Assembly (NCBI GenBank): GCA_024663395.1
Contig: JANFAH010000004.1
Span: 372,001-436,000 of the forward strand
Reading direction: 5' to 3'
DNA: 64,000 nucleotides
Source of the DNA: Pisolithus tinctorius
Lineage: Eukaryota; Basidiomycota; Agaricomycetes; Boletales; Pisolithaceae
A program made the position numbers and the translations under genes. The notes beneath the pieces are model-generated. The model was not told where the DNA came from. It was given only the letters and a program-made list of their open reading frames with translations, and made no database searches. Numbering within the stretch: the stretch's first letter is position 1; each line of letters opens with the position of its first letter. Positions 1 through 10,159 of the stretch are shown here, in pieces.

Positions 1-165
1 AAAGCATGTACAGTACTCTGCTGTTCTTCAGTATGAATGTCACCAAAGTTCCTACTCCATATCTCTCCATCTTCTGTCTGACAGAGTTGTCTCTGAACAT
101 CCATCTGGTCTCTTCCTCTGAAATATGAGGGCTGAGATCCTGCAAGGGAGTAGTGCTGTCATGCA
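1..165 (+). repeat. Truncated Gypsy LTR fragment at the window edge
   Basis: This stretch matches the minus-strand reading of the solo LTR at 62660-63372. Shared landmarks are 'tgttcttcagta', a following 'gttcctac', and 'cctctgaaataygagggctgag' split around the same spacing. It is plus-oriented and covers the end of U3 and the R region. It loses similarity near 160, and its left side runs off the window. CpG sites of the relative appear here as TpG or CpA. It is a relic with no coding capacity. Confidence 0.6.
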
Positions 166-767
166 CCAAAGGTGTTTGGTGATGTGGACATGGATAATGC
201 TGATGAATGGAGATGAAAGACTAGAGCCCTAATGTGTAGAATGACAGCCAGGAACATTGGCAGTCATCCTTCACACAAGAACAAGTCATCAATGCCAAAA
301 GAAAAGAGAAGGAAGTGAGTTAAGTGGTGATAAAAATTCTCAAGTGCCTGTGTACAGCATTCCAGTTTTTGATGTAAACCCACCATTTCTGCAGATACTG
401 ACACTGTTCCCACACTTGCTTATAGTGCTCAGCCACACAATCCTACCTTCTGAAATTGGGAAGGATCTGTGCACTCCACATGTTTCTACAGCACTCCCTC
501 CAAAAGATGCTCATTTCATAAATTCTTCTGATATGGCCACCTCCACATCAATCATTTCACTTGTCCCCTTTGCTAGGGACCATGGCTACATATATTCACC
601 AGGAATTCCTACTAGCTTCTGTCCTGAAGCATCCTGGTACATCCCATCCTCATCTGCCCCCTCCCAGCTCATCCAGCTTGGACAGTACATTCTTTTTGTC
701 AGTATGACCTCTAGGGGGACATTCTTTGGTCACCTCAGGTCTGTCATTCAGTTAGAAAGGTTTTATT
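166..767. other. No recognisable gene
   Basis: The longest open frame here (plus strand, 257-853, 198 codons) has no recognisable domain and runs into the LTR relic that follows. Translations of the minus strand are broken by stops. I treat the stretch as anonymous repeat debris between two LTR fragments. Confidence 0.4.
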
Positions 768-945
768 TGGTTGTATCAAGTCTGTGGTGTCTGGGTTCAA
801 GACCAGACCAGAGACCAAAGTGGGCACAAGGCCAAAGGGTCAGGATCAGATGAGGAGCTGAGGTACAGAGGGGAGGACTGGTTGGACTTAGTGACTGAAG
901 ACACAGCACTATTCTGAGTCCAAGGCTGAGGTGGGGTTATCAGAG
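768..945 (-). repeat. Decayed LTR fragment related to the LTR at 3616-4346
   Basis: The segment 'ttggacttagtgactgaaga' with 'cacagcactattc' just after it matches 3709-3740 of the LTR at 3616-4346, except that CpG dinucleotides there are TpG or CpA here. The match runs over roughly 150-180 bp. This is a relic in the same minus orientation. Nothing is recognised in the following bases up to 1182. Confidence 0.55.
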
Positions 946-1182
946 TAGACTTACAGTGAGGGACAAAAGTGTTGCAATGTTTGTGAGGTGTGACTTGTTG
1001 CTGATGTAGCTCAGGCTATTCTGCACAGATAATCATGATACCTATACCATTGGAAAGGGGAGACTCTAAGCTTTCCAGCGCACTAAGGTTCAGTCCAAAC
1101 AACGCAATACATGCCGAGATACACCCTATTCTTTCTGAAAAGTGCATTGCAATGCTTTTGTCCCTGACTGGTGAAATCATGA

Positions 1183-2300
1183 AATGTGACCTTTTGATGG
1201 GATTGAGGGCATGGAGGATGGGAAAAAATGATTACATAATACACCACATGATCTTCCAGATGATTTGTCAGCATGTAAACAATGACAAACATTGGACTTG
1301 TACCACTAATCCTCCCTCTTTTACCACAACTCATGAAATCATCTCTCTAGCTCACATGGACATTTTCTCAAGGAATTTTTATCAAATACTGGTGGCCACC
1401 ACAGTTCCATCATTATAACATGCTCTCAGAACCATCAGTCCCTTAAAAAACCTGCTGTCAGTCATTTCCTGGACTGTTTCCTCCCCCATGCCTGATGTGT
1501 TCTGGGACGAATCAGTACTTGGAAGGCTGAAAATGTTATGGAGGTCAATCTGGCACTTCAGAACATGATGTACAAACCTGTCCCCTCTCAACCAATGCAT
1601 TTCTGGCACAGGGACACTGATATGGAAGTTGGGGTGAGACAAAACCTCCTTGTGCTCTGAGCACCATAAGAGGGTTCACTAGATCTTGCTCTGATCTGAA
1701 CTATAGATGACTGGGTAAGGATTATTTGGTCATATGTGACCAAAGGCAATATTCAGGGCCAGATGGAAGCACAGGATTCTGCTCCATGGCAGTTCAGTAG
1801 CATATCCTTCTGATGACACCCAGGGGTAAAGAGGATTTTGTCTTGCCCTAACTTCCATACCACTGTCCCTGTGCCAGAAATGCATTGGTTGAGAGGGGAC
1901 AGGTTTGTACATCATGTTCTGAAGTGCCAGATTGACCTCCATAACATTTTCAGCCTTCCAAGTACTGATTCGTCCCAGAACACATCAGGCATGGGGGAGG
2001 AAACAGTCCAGGAAATGACTGACAGCAGGTTTTTTAAGGGACTGATGGTTCTGAGAGCATGTTATAATGATGGAACTGTGGTGGCCACCAGTATTTGATA
2101 AAAATTCCTTGAGAAAATGTCCATGTGAGCTAGAGAGATGATTTCATGAGTTGTGGTAAAAGAGGGAGGATTAGTGGTACAAGTCCAATGTTTGTCATTG
2201 TTTACATGCTGACAAATCATCTGGAAGATCATGTGGTGTATTATGTAATCATTTTTTCCCATCCTCCATGCCCTCAATCCCATCAAAAGGTCACATTTCA
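1183..2300. repeat. Inverted repeat, arms about 460 bp, spacer about 190 bp
   Basis: Left arm 1183-1650 and right arm about 1845-2300 are reverse complements of one another. An 86-codon frame (1382-1642 minus, 1838-2098 plus) reads almost the same protein from both arms and contains PVPEMHWLRGDRFVHH. I do not recognise that peptide. The right arm stops exactly at 2300, where the long inverted arm of the next element begins. The left arm continues beyond the matching point, so the right arm was probably cut by that junction. Confidence 0.7.
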
Positions 2301-2450
2301 CTTCAGTCAACCCCCCTCAGAGACCTATTAGGTCTGGAGATTTTGATATAAGTATTAACCTAATAGGTGTCATTTTGGTGGGAATTCCCAACTTTTGGGG
2401 ATTCTCCACCACCATTCCTGGAGATTCTCTAGAGCAGCAATTTAATAGGG

Positions 2451-2472
2451 ATGGAGAAAATGTTTTCTCCAT
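2451..2472. repeat. 22-bp perfect palindrome followed by an AT run
   Basis: Arms ATGGAGAAAA and TTTTCTCCAT are separated by only TG, followed by an alternating AT tract. The same structure is present, inverted, at about 30092-30113. It could form a hairpin or bind a dimeric protein near the element end; its function is not known. Confidence 0.75.
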
Positions 2473-2509
2473 AATATATATATATTATACATCAAATGAA
2501 AGGGTAGCT

Positions 2510-3045
2510 GGGGTCCAAATTGGACTTTCTCCAGGCTAAATAGACCCCCTTTCCAGGTTGATTCTGGGCTTTCCCCAGGCTAAATAGACCTGCTTTCCAG
2601 GTTGAACCTGGGATTTCCCCAGGCTAAATAGACCCACCTGCCAGGGTGAACCTGGGCTTTCCCCAGGCTAAATAGACCTGCTTTCCAGGTTGAACCTGGG
2701 ATTTCCCCAGGCTAAATAGACCCACCTGCCAGGGTGAACCTGGGCTTTCCCCAGGCTAAATAGACCTGCTTTCCAGGTTGATCCTGAGATTTCCCCAGGC
2801 TAAATAGACCCACTTGCCAGGGTGAACCTGGGCTTTCCCCAGGCTAAATAGACCTGCTTTCCAGGTTGATCCTGGGATTTCCCCAGGCTAAATAGACCCA
2901 CTTGCCAGGGTGAACCTGGGCTTTCCCCTGGCTAAATAGACCCACTTGCTAGGGTGAACCTGGGCTTTCCCCAGGCTAAATAGACCTGCTTTCCAGGTTG
3001 ATCCTTGGCTTTCCCCAGGCTAAATAGACCCATTTTCCCAGGCCA
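2510..3045 (+). repeat. 44-bp tandem array, about 12 units (left arm)
   Basis: Units carry CCCCAGGCTAAATAGACC, are 44 bp long, and alternate between two types: one reading 'tgctttccaggttgaacctg' and one reading 'cacctgccagggtgaacctg'. The alternation gives a partly regular 88-bp higher-order period. The inverted copy in the right arm has about 13 units, so copy number has changed since the arms were copied. Confidence 0.85.
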
Positions 3046-3615
3046 TGGAAAGTTGGAAGCCATTCTTACAGAGTGACACAACTTGAGACCATCAATTATG
3101 GCACTTGCATTGGAATCCTAGGTGATCAGGAGGATTCCTTGAAAGGCAGGGGGGATGGAGGAGAACAGAAAGCAGGTGAGTGGTACAGGGGGAGAAAGGG
3201 GCAGGGCAGATGATAGAGGAAAGGGGAGGTAGAATGACACCTTCTGCATATGACAACAGAATCATCTGGGTGTTAACTCTCAGGAAACATCCCCCTGACC
3301 AAACACTCCACTCATCCTTATGCACTCAAACTAACCTACCCTGTGCTTTAGCTCACCCTGCCCTTCATGCTGCTCCAACAAGATGATGGAGGACAGTTTG
3401 GACAACAACAAGCTCCCATGATGAAGTCAACAAATATACCATTGAAAAAACCCTGTGATTTTCAGAAGTTGGGACACTACCATCACCTCTTTGTCACCAG
3501 GAAAATCACACAGGTGTGAGATGATGGAGACAAGGAACATGAAGCAGAGAGTATTGTTCTATGAACAAATGAACTGTTGAGTGGCTCAAACACTAACAAC
3601 ACCACAAGGTATATC

Positions 3616-4346
3616 TGTTAAGTCCGGGTCTTTACCGGTCCAAGGCCGGTCCGGAGTCCGGTCGGAGGTCAGGGGATAGTACGAGGTATCAAGGGGTTTG
3701 GACTATTGGACTTAGCGACTGAAGACGCAGCGCTATTCCCTTGCGTGGGCCGTAGTCCGGTCGAGGAGCAGAAGACAGATGAGCAGAGAGACCGGGTTAA
3801 GACGGGAACTAAGTTGATATTCTGACTGAGGGTACTACGAAGTATGTACAGGGGTTAAATACATGAGGCCGGTCCGGAGTAAAGAACACAAAGCCGGACT
3901 TGTGAATAAGCTATTAGCAAGATGATTAGCAAGGGTGAGGACAGCCACAGAGGCTGTGCAGAGACTAATAGCTAAAGTCCGGGTGACTGGCATGACCGGG
4001 GTTGGACACAGGATTGTACAGTAAGCAAAGTCTGATGAACGGGCTAGACTAAATATAGTACAAACAAAGGGAAACAGACCGGAGTTATGTCCGAGTGATG
4101 CAGACATAGACCTGGGAGGACCGGGGTGGAGCAGCGCAAGGCCGGGAGGCCGAAATGGTCCGGAGATAGGGGTAAAACACCGGACTTAAGTTATTTAGAC
4201 CGGAGTTGGGTTTCCTAGGGCTGGAGTTGAGTTCTCTAGGGCCGGGACTGGGTTTTCTAGGCTGGACTAGGACCGGAGTTGACCGGAGTTAGGGGCTAGG
4301 GGTCCGGACTGGGCTGAGTCTGAGTCCGAGAGTCATAGATATGACA
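3616..4346 (-). repeat. 3' LTR (element sense) of the coding-free LTR element
   Basis: It is 731 bp long. Positions 3811-4346 match 9569-10104 with only about four differences, which are transitions at CpG. The remaining ~195 bp (3616-3810, the R-U5 side) do not align with the other LTR. A TATA-like TATTTAA on minus lies about 34 nt before the self-priming 11-mer. Confidence 0.85.
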
Positions 4347-4362
4347 GTATCCCCCTCTTAGG
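4347..4362 (-). promoter_or_regulatory. Polypurine tract of the coding-free LTR element
   Basis: On minus the sequence is CCTAAGAGGGGGATAC, directly abutting the LTR start TGTCA. It is nearly the same as the tracts at 34085-34101 and 60038-60054 and would prime plus-strand DNA synthesis. Confidence 0.75.
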
Positions 4363-7300
4363 AACCGAACCCTTGAGGTTCCATAGGGAAACACGCCCAG
4401 AGGGTTATGCAGTGAGGTCCCATGACTAGGAGTGAGTCCGAGTGCACACACAGCGCCAAGGGTGAGCCCGAGGGCTGGGAGACAGGACAGCGATGACCGG
4501 AGGTCCAGTAGTTCGGACCGGAATAGCACAAGGTGGGTTTGAGGGCAAGGGTCAAGTCTGAAGACTGTTCTGGGAACCCGAGGCTGGAGAAGCAACAACA
4601 AGGAGGGCCGGAGACCGGTCTAGGAGGCCACCAGATGGTTCCGCAGGCCGGGAGAGGGCAAAGCCGAGTCTGGGAGTGACTAGACCGGCTGGACAGGGGT
4701 TTCCAGAGACAGTGAAGCCGAGGCCGATGTTTCAGAGGGCCGGAGTTGCACTTCGGAGCTGGGTTAAGGCAAACCGAAGGCTGGGAATGACCAGGTAAGG
4801 CCTAGGGGTGTGCTTCAGGGCCAGGTCAGGGAAAACTGGAGACCGAAGATGTGCAGGGGACCAGTAATGTCCAACTAATGTACCAGGAGTGTGCCACTAG
4901 GGCCAGAAGTGTGCTTTAAAGCCGGTTCAGGGCAACATGGAGGCCGAGAGGGTCCAGAGAGGTCCGGAGATGACCATAAGATGGTCCAGGGGTGTACCAG
5001 GTGCTGCTGAGTGACACTGGAATGACGCGAAGGCTAGGTGGGTGCCAGGAAGGCCGGAAACCGGTCTAGGAATGCACCAGTTGGGCTGGGACTGCACTGC
5101 AGGGATACGGAGGGTCACGAGAAGTGCCGAGAAGGCCGGGTTTAGGTCCAAGGTCTGCTTCAGGGGGTCACGGGGTCTGAAAGTGTGTATCTATGGAAAA
5201 AGAAAACAGATAACAGAAAACCGAGAAAACATATAACAAAGAAACAGGAGACCGGAGCTAGAGGCAGGGGTCAAAGCTGAAGGCTGAGACCGAGGGTGGC
5301 TTAGGCCGGGAGTGGCAAAAGCTGGAGACTGAGACCGAGAGCGGCTGAAGCCTGTTGTGCTAAAGCGAGTGGTCTGGCGAAAACAGCAAGACCGAAGACC
5401 GGTCAAGGGAACAGAAGGCCTGGAAGGCCGGGGACCGGTCTGAGGGTCGGAGAGGGCTTGAAAAGACAGGTGGGGACCGGTCTGGAGCCAGAGAAGACCG
5501 GAGGCCATCAGGAGACCAGTCTGGTGGTCAGGACAGGCCAGAAAGGCTAGTCGGAGACTGGTTTGGACCTGGGAAGGGCTGGAAGGCTGGAAATGTCAAA
5601 GGGAGACCGGTCTGGGGTTGGGCAGGGCTGGAGCAACCAGCTGAAGGCCGGTCTGAAGGAGTCGGAGGGGTTTGGGGTGGCTAGAGGTGACCTGAGGTGC
5701 CTTCTAGCTGGTGGGCTGACAACTGGAGGCCAAAACAGTGTAGGCTGATGGGCTAACACTGAGACCAGGGTAACCAGGGGTAGCAGGGTGTAAACCCGAG
5801 GCCGGAAGTGGCAAGCCCAAGTGCTGGATGGGCTTCTGGAGGATAGTGAGGGACCGGGGAGGCTGTCTAGGACAGCGAGAGTTGAGTTTGCACAAGGACT
5901 GGAGGGCTGGACATAGTTAGGCACGAACTGGAGGCCAGCAGGTCATAAAACCGGTTCAATGAAGGCCTAGGGATGTCGGCAGGAAGTGAGTCTAGGTGCT
6001 GAGTCCGGTTTAGGGGTGTCCGGAGTTGGTTGGAAGTGGGTTTTCCGGTGGTGAGAAGCCCAAAGGCCAAAAACAACCGGAGGACCGGTTCAGGGGGTCT
6101 GGAGACCGGGTGAGGCCTAGGGGTTGTCCAGCCAAAAGGCTGAGAACAGGAGGCCGAGGCCAGTGAGACCGGTGAACACACAATCACTGAGGCCGAGGAC
6201 TACTGAGACAGTGAGACCGGAGTACTAACACAAATGTCAGGGGCTGGGAGCAACCCGGGGCAGGTGGTTCGGCAGTGTTTCAGTATGCAAGGACCGGGCC
6301 AAGGAACTGGGAACCAGTGTGCAGGGACCGAGCAGGGTTGTGCTGAGGGCACCGGAGAGGTAGCAGACAGGAGTTTGGAAGAGAGTAGGTCACTAGCGAG
6401 GTCCCTTATCCCCCTCTTAGGGTAGACTTCCCAAGTCTACAGGGGTACAAGGTGTGGGCTAGGACCACTGAGAGGAGTACTGGACAGGTAGTAGGAGTAC
6501 TACCACCAGAGTTGCAAGTCCGAGTACTGAGAATGCTGAGACCGGCTTAACAGGTGTCAAGACCGGTTTCGGGAAGCTTTTTCAAGGCCGGAAAAGCTTT
6601 AAAAGCGGAGATACAAGGCCGGCAGAGCAGGCCGGACCGGTATGGGGATAGTAAGGAGTGTCGGAGTCAAGGGTGAGGGTATGAAGGCCGGAACCAGAGC
6701 CCGAGAGGAAACCAGAAGGCCGGTGAAGACCGGCAGGCCAAAAGACAACCGGTAAGACCGGAGTCAGGAGAGTGGGTAGGACTGGAGTTCTGGAGTCAAT
6801 GGTGGGGTGACAGTAGCAATGGTTAGGGGAAGGCGAGGGGTCAGCTGGTACCCGAAGGGGCCTCGTGAACATACAAGTTCCGGGGCAAGTGGGTGAGCTG
6901 GGAAACCGACCGGCAGAGTCAGGGGTTTGTCAGATGGGCCGAAGCCTGGGGTGTCTTGCAAGCAAATTTCATGCTCCAAGGCGGGGTTGACATCAGGGGG
7001 GTTAGCAAACTTTAGTATTAGGCGGGGATAGGTGACTGCACTACACTCGGCCACCAACGGGTGCCTATTGAGTGGGCTAGTCGGTTCCCTACAACCAAGA
7101 TACTTCAGTTCCTAACGAGTTGACAAGGCCGGTTAAAACAGGGGTCGGAGACCGAGAGAGAACCAAGGCCAGGTCCACCAAGGACCGGACAGGGGTGCTA
7201 GGTCAAGACCATAGCACTGGGGTAGAGGACAGGGGTAGTCCCGGGAGGAGGGAGAGGCCCGAAGGCCAAATGAGTGACAGAGGAGTAGCATAGAGCTACC

Positions 7301-9167
7301 CAAGGGGTATCAGAGGCCGAGGGAGGCCGGAGACGGGGGACCAGCCAAAGAAATGAGTCCGGAGTGAGCAAGACCGGTCAGGGACCATGAGGAAGTCCAG
7401 AGATGAGTACCGGGAAAGAGAAAGGAGTCCGGAGTCAGCAAGACCGGTCAGGGGTTATAAGGAAGTCCAGAGGTGACAGGCCGACAAGGCCTAGTGGAGG
7501 AGGGAAGACCGGAACTCAGAGGACCGGTCATAAGGGAGTCCGGAGGTGGAAAAAAGCGGACACAAACAGGGGGACCGGAGTTAGCAAGTCCGGACCAGGG
7601 CTGTAAAGCTGGGTGAAACCAAAGGCCTGGCAGGACAAGCCAGGGGGTGCTAAGGGAACAGAGTAATCCACTAATTGATTTGTCTCTACTGAGACCACCA
7701 GTTTGGCTTCTGGTGTACTGGAGTACCAACTTGTTGACCCAGTTAGGATCCTGGTGTAGACTCTAATTGTTTTGTCTCAACCGAGACCACCGGTTTTGGC
7801 TTCCGGAGTACAAAGTTACCAACTTGTTAACCCGGTTAGGATCCCGGGGTGGACAGAGGACAGGGAAAGGACCGGAAACGAGGTCAGGGACCGGGATAGG
7901 GGCCGGAGAACCGGCAGACCGGTCCTAGACCAAAAATCGGGGGTCAGGAGCAAGTCCAAAGGGCTAGCATGCCCAGGGGGTGCCTCTAAGTGAAAAGTGA
8001 GGCCGGAAAAGAGGTCAGGACCGGGCTAAGGGCCAGAGGGCTGGCAGACCGGTCCTAGACCGAAATGGAGGTGTCATGCACTAGCTAAGACCACCAGAGC
8101 CGAGGCCTGGTGCAAGTCCAAAGGACAAGCACCACCCCGAGGCTGAGGTGACTAGTGCAGGACTGGGACAATGGACAGGAGACCCGGGAGGGGTCTATGA
8201 GGAACAGAAAGGTCTGAGGGGAGCCAGGACCAGTCCAAGACCTAGTAACAGGTCTAGGCAAGTCCGGGTGAGGTGGCTGAATCAAACCGGGGCCGAGAGG
8301 GCCAGTAACAAGGGGCAGGAGGCCGAGGGAAGTGGCAAACCGGCTTCAGACAAGTCCGAGTGAGTGTGGACAAGCCAACCCAGGGCCGGACAGGCTGGTG
8401 ACAGACAGTTCTGGAGACTGGAAAGGGGGTCCAGGGCTCCAAGGCCAGTGTAGCAAAGGCCGAGGGTGGAGACCGGACCCAAAAACCGCTGAAGCCGAGT
8501 GCCGATGGGGAACAGGGAAGGCATTGAGGGCTGGGACTGGCCGAGTCCGGGCCTGGGGGTTGCACTGGAGGTGCACAGATGTCCGAAGACCAATATCAGG
8601 GAGTCAGGAGGTCAAATGAGTGATGAGATCCCAGTGTTCAGTACAGTAGAACTGGATAAAGACAGCTGGGCTGGAGTGCTGAGATGACTGAGGTAAGGAC
8701 TGTGGTGAAGGCCAGGGTGACCAGCCAGAGGTCAGAGACAGCTCGGGGGAGCTAACAGAAGTGAGTCCGGTTGATGAGGCCGGCTCAGGGGCAAGTCCGG
8801 AGAGTAACTCCGACTTGGAAGTGGGCTCAGGTGTGAACCCAGGTTGGTGGTGAGTCCAGATGGTGAGTCCGACTCAGGGGTTGACATGGCCGGTCCGGAG
8901 TCAGGAGAAAATGAGGGGCAGGCAGGGCAGGAGTGAGGGAATGGATGCATTAAGTTTTGACCACTAAGGACATAGTGTCTGGGGTAATGCAACCCGGGGG
9001 TGTGCAGAGTGCCGAGGGTCACCAGTTACCTCTCTGCTTTAGCAGAGGTCTCCGGGTTGGGCTCCGGAGTCAGAGGAGAGGTATCCCGATGAGTCCTGAT
9101 GGGCAAGGCCATGGGTAGGGGCTCTAGAGCAGGACCTAGACATGATGCAATGGCTTGCACAAGTGTG
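4363..9167 (-). other. Non-coding interior of the coding-free LTR element, built of degenerate CCGG motifs
   Basis: No open frame has a recognisable protein. Short phrases such as GGCCGG, GACCGG and AGACCGGTCTGG recur every 10-40 bp without a fixed period. Some longer pieces repeat, for example 'gtccggagt...gcaagaccggtcaggg' near 7360 and 7430, and an approximately 150-bp block at 7660-7760 repeated at 7750-7860. The interior is strikingly CpG-rich compared with the CpG-poor arm it entered. The only piece I can relate to coding DNA is the purine tract at 6407-6426. Confidence 0.6.
6407..6426 (-). promoter_or_regulatory. Internal purine tract, remnant of pol
   Basis: On minus the core is AAGAGGGGGATA. 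It aligns, with one indel and one substitution, with a stretch of Gypsy pol that encodes YPKEGD at 37035-37055, 58397-58415 and 62258-62277. It could be a central polypurine tract kept while the coding sequence around it disappeared. Confidence 0.5.
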
Positions 9168-9178
9168 AGTCAGAATAT
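9168..9178 (-). promoter_or_regulatory. Self-complementary primer binding site
   Basis: On minus, ATATTCTGACT lies two bases inside the 5' LTR. Its exact 11-nt complement AGTCAGAATAT lies within the LTR (9575-9585), where transcription is expected to start. This is the self-priming layout described for Tf1/sushi elements and needs no tRNA. Confidence 0.75.
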
Positions 9179-9180
9179 AC

Positions 9181-10104
9181 TGTGAAGTACGGGTTTACCC
9201 TTGGGTGACCAGGCTTCAAGACCGGGTGACAGGGGTTAAGTCCGAGTGGCCAAAGTCAAGGCCGAGAGACAGGGGCCAAGTCCGGTTGGACCGGAGTTGA
9301 GGCCGGAGGTTAGGGGCTAAGTCCGGAGGACCGGACTTAAGACCGGGAGCGCGGGAACAAGGCCGGTAGCGTGGGAAACCGACCGGTGTTGGAGTGCGCA
9401 CAAGGGGAAGCCGGTCCGGGGTTGGATCTACCTCCCTTGGTCTCAGCTTACGTGCTGCACCCTTATGCAAGCCGGGGAGAGGTCCGGGACAGGGGTCGGG
9501 GATAGCTTAAGGCTCGGCCTTAGCTATAGAGTAGTCTCAAGGGGTAGTACAGAGTTGAGGGTAATACTAAGTTGATATTCTGACTGAGGGTACTACGAAG
9601 TATGTACAGGGGTTAAATACATGAGGCCGGTCCGGAGTAAAGAACACAAAGCCGGACTTGTGAATAAGCTATTAGCAAGATGATTAGCAAGGGTGAGGAC
9701 AGCCACAGAGGCTGTGCAGAGACTAATAGCTAAAGTCCGGGTGACCGGCATGACCGGGGTCGGACACAGGATTGTACAGTAAGCAAAGTCTGATGAACGG
9801 GCTAGACTAAATATAGTACAAACAAAGGGAAACAGACCGGAGTTATGTCCGAGTGATGCGGACATAGACCTGGGAGGACCGGGGTGGAGCAGCGCAAGGC
9901 CGGGAGGCCGAAATGGTCCGGAGATAGGGGTAAAACACCGGACTTAAGTTATTTAGACCGGAGTTGGGTTTCCTAGGGCTGGAGTTGAGTTCTCTAGGGC
10001 CGGGACTGGGTTTTCTAGGCTGGACTAGGACCAGAGTTGACCGGAGTTAGGGGCTAGGGGTCCGGACTGGGCTGAGTCTGAGTCCGAGAGTCATAGATAT
10101 GACA
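9181..10104 (-). repeat. 5' LTR (element sense) of the coding-free LTR element
   Basis: It is 924 bp, versus 731 bp for its partner. The U3 part is about 99% identical to the other LTR. The R-U5 part (9181-9568) is about twice as long and unrelated in most of its sequence, although a 'cccttggtct...' block resembles the LTR of the Gypsy at 33601-46067. The element therefore has mismatched LTRs. Confidence 0.8.
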
Positions 10105-10159
10105 ATATCAGCAGTTGGTGTAAAGGACAGAGAAGGTGATCCTCTAAGTGCATACTCCA

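Larger units (their letters stand above)
2301..3615 (+). repeat. Left inverted arm, outer part
   Basis: This part pairs with 28900-30263 at near-complete identity. From the outside inwards it has the terminal sequence, a CCTATTAGGT/ACCTAATAGG hairpin (about 2325-2366), two loose copies of the minisatellite core (about 2397 and 2422), a 22-bp palindrome, the 44-bp tandem array, and about 570 bp of unique sequence. I noticed no CpG dinucleotides in it. The arm continues at 10105 after the inserted LTR element. Confidence 0.85.
3616..10104 (-). mobile_element. Coding-free LTR retrotransposon (LARD-like), Gypsy-related
   Basis: The element begins TGTTAAGTCC and ends ATATGACA on plus. It is flanked by the 5-bp target duplication ATATC (3611-3615 and 10105-10109). 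The inverted arm at 28900 shows the uninterrupted site, so the boundaries are certain. Orientation is minus: the 3' LTR is on the left with an adjacent purine tract, and the primer site abuts the right LTR. The 4.8-kb interior has no gag or pol reading frame, so replication would need proteins from a relative. The Gypsy elements in this window share its primer, purine-tract and LTR design and are candidate helpers. Confidence 0.85.

Noticed and set aside
257..853. 198-codon plus frame near the left edge
   Set aside because: No domain, no sign of codon constraint, and it ends within an LTR relic.
3835..4107. 90-codon frame repeated at 9593-9865
   Set aside because: It lies within the shared U3 of the two LTRs and has no recognisable motif; identity reflects the LTR.
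4363..9167. Many frames of 60-125 codons inside the coding-free LTR element
   Set aside because: They follow from the GC-rich, stop-poor composition, lie on both strands and carry no recognisable motif.
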